The translations under genes and the position numbers were made by a program. From Atribacterota bacterium (GTDB lineage: Bacteria > Atribacterota > Phoenicimicrobiia > Phoenicimicrobiales > Phoenicimicrobiaceae), in NCBI GenBank assembly GCA_030599445.1, contig JAUVOA010000012.1, forward strand, positions 1 through 13,551: DNA of 13,551 bases, written 5' to 3'. Within the stretch, counting starts at the first letter, position 1; every line of letters begins with the position of its first letter. The notes under the pieces were generated by a model. It was given only the letters and a program-made list of their open reading frames with translations. It searched no databases and was not told the DNA's origin. Shown one piece after another: positions 13,368-13,551 of the stretch.

Positions 13368-13510
13368 TTATTTATTAACTTTCTTCTTAGGCCTCCCTTT
13401 TGGCCTTAAGCTAAAAGCCTCTTAAGAAGTGAAAAATATTTTCTTCGATCGGTATCAAAAGCAAATATCTTTTTTCCGAGTTTGTTGGGCATTGCTGTAT
13501 GCCTGATAAA
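13368..13510 (-). pseudogene. Internally deleted RAYT (Y1 transposase) remnant
   Basis: Minus-strand 13368-13418 encodes FSLRPKGRPKKKVNK and a stop, nearly the same tail as the remnant at 921-1031. Directly upstream in another frame, 13492-13406 encodes GKKIFAFDTDRRKYFSLLKRLL, which resembles the N-terminal RAYT block (K.IF..D.DR..F..LL). The whole catalytic middle is therefore missing and the ends are fused out of frame. The post-stop sequence ATAGGTGTCTGTCC matches that of the first remnant. N-terminal assignment is less certain than the tail. Confidence 0.6.
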
Positions 13511-13551
13511 GAGGAAAAAAATTTTAAGATAACGAGGGTGTTGAATGACCC

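Noticed and set aside
1..13551. CRISPR array, tRNA or rRNA genes
   Set aside because: No regularly spaced direct repeats and no tRNA or rRNA signature seen on either strand; the repeats found are dispersed or inverted.

Overview
The window reads as chromosomal DNA from a low-G+C bacterium that has an outer membrane. The main reasons are a TonB-dependent outer-membrane receptor with its own TonB, ExbB and ExbD, together with Firmicute-style features: AGGAGG-type ribosome binding sites, PadR and CGNR regulators, and AT-rich consensus promoters. A diderm Firmicute (for example Halanaerobiales-like or Negativicutes-like) fits, but the sequence alone does not settle the taxon. Almost every gene lies on the minus strand; the one clear plus-strand gene is a small protein gene near the right end.

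Layout, left to right. 1-834: 5' part of a QueG-like double-[4Fe-4S] protein gene that runs off the left edge. 835-1870: gene-free DNA with a decayed RAYT (REP-associated tyrosine transposase) C-terminus, copy A of a dispersed ~134-bp repeat, REP-like hairpins and a ~155-bp inverted-repeat element. 1871-6467: a cobalamin-controlled uptake operon, transcribed leftwards as promoter, cobalamin riboswitch, intrinsic terminator, a possible 17-aa leader ORF, btuB-like receptor, tonB, exbB and exbD. 6551-6851: repeat copy B and further inverted repeats. 6935-8736: a promoter followed by overlapping genes for a diacylglycerol-kinase-family lipid kinase and a PlsC-type acyltransferase. 8948-10678: an iron-sulfur flavoprotein gene and a PadR regulator gene, separated by an attC-like or transposon-like inverted repeat and a REP-like palindrome. 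10701-12130: a DegT-family aminotransferase gene and the last ~40 codons of a zinc alcohol dehydrogenase gene, cut off by repeat copy C. 12270-13313: a CGNR zinc-finger regulator gene divergent from a 79-aa small protein gene, sharing a control region with a perfect consensus promoter inside nested inverted repeats. 13368-13510: a second, internally deleted RAYT remnant.

How the genes work together. The cobalamin operon is self-contained for outer-membrane energisation: B12 scarcity would relieve termination and co-express the receptor with the TonB-ExbB-ExbD motor that drives it. No inner-membrane BtuCDF transporter is in the window. The kinase and acyltransferase form a phosphatidate-making pair. 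The PadR/flavoprotein and CGNR/small-protein pairs look like local regulator-target modules. The spaces between genes are filled with remains of RAYT-type elements and several families of palindromes. The least explained parts are the CGNR/small-protein control region and the three-copy repeat.
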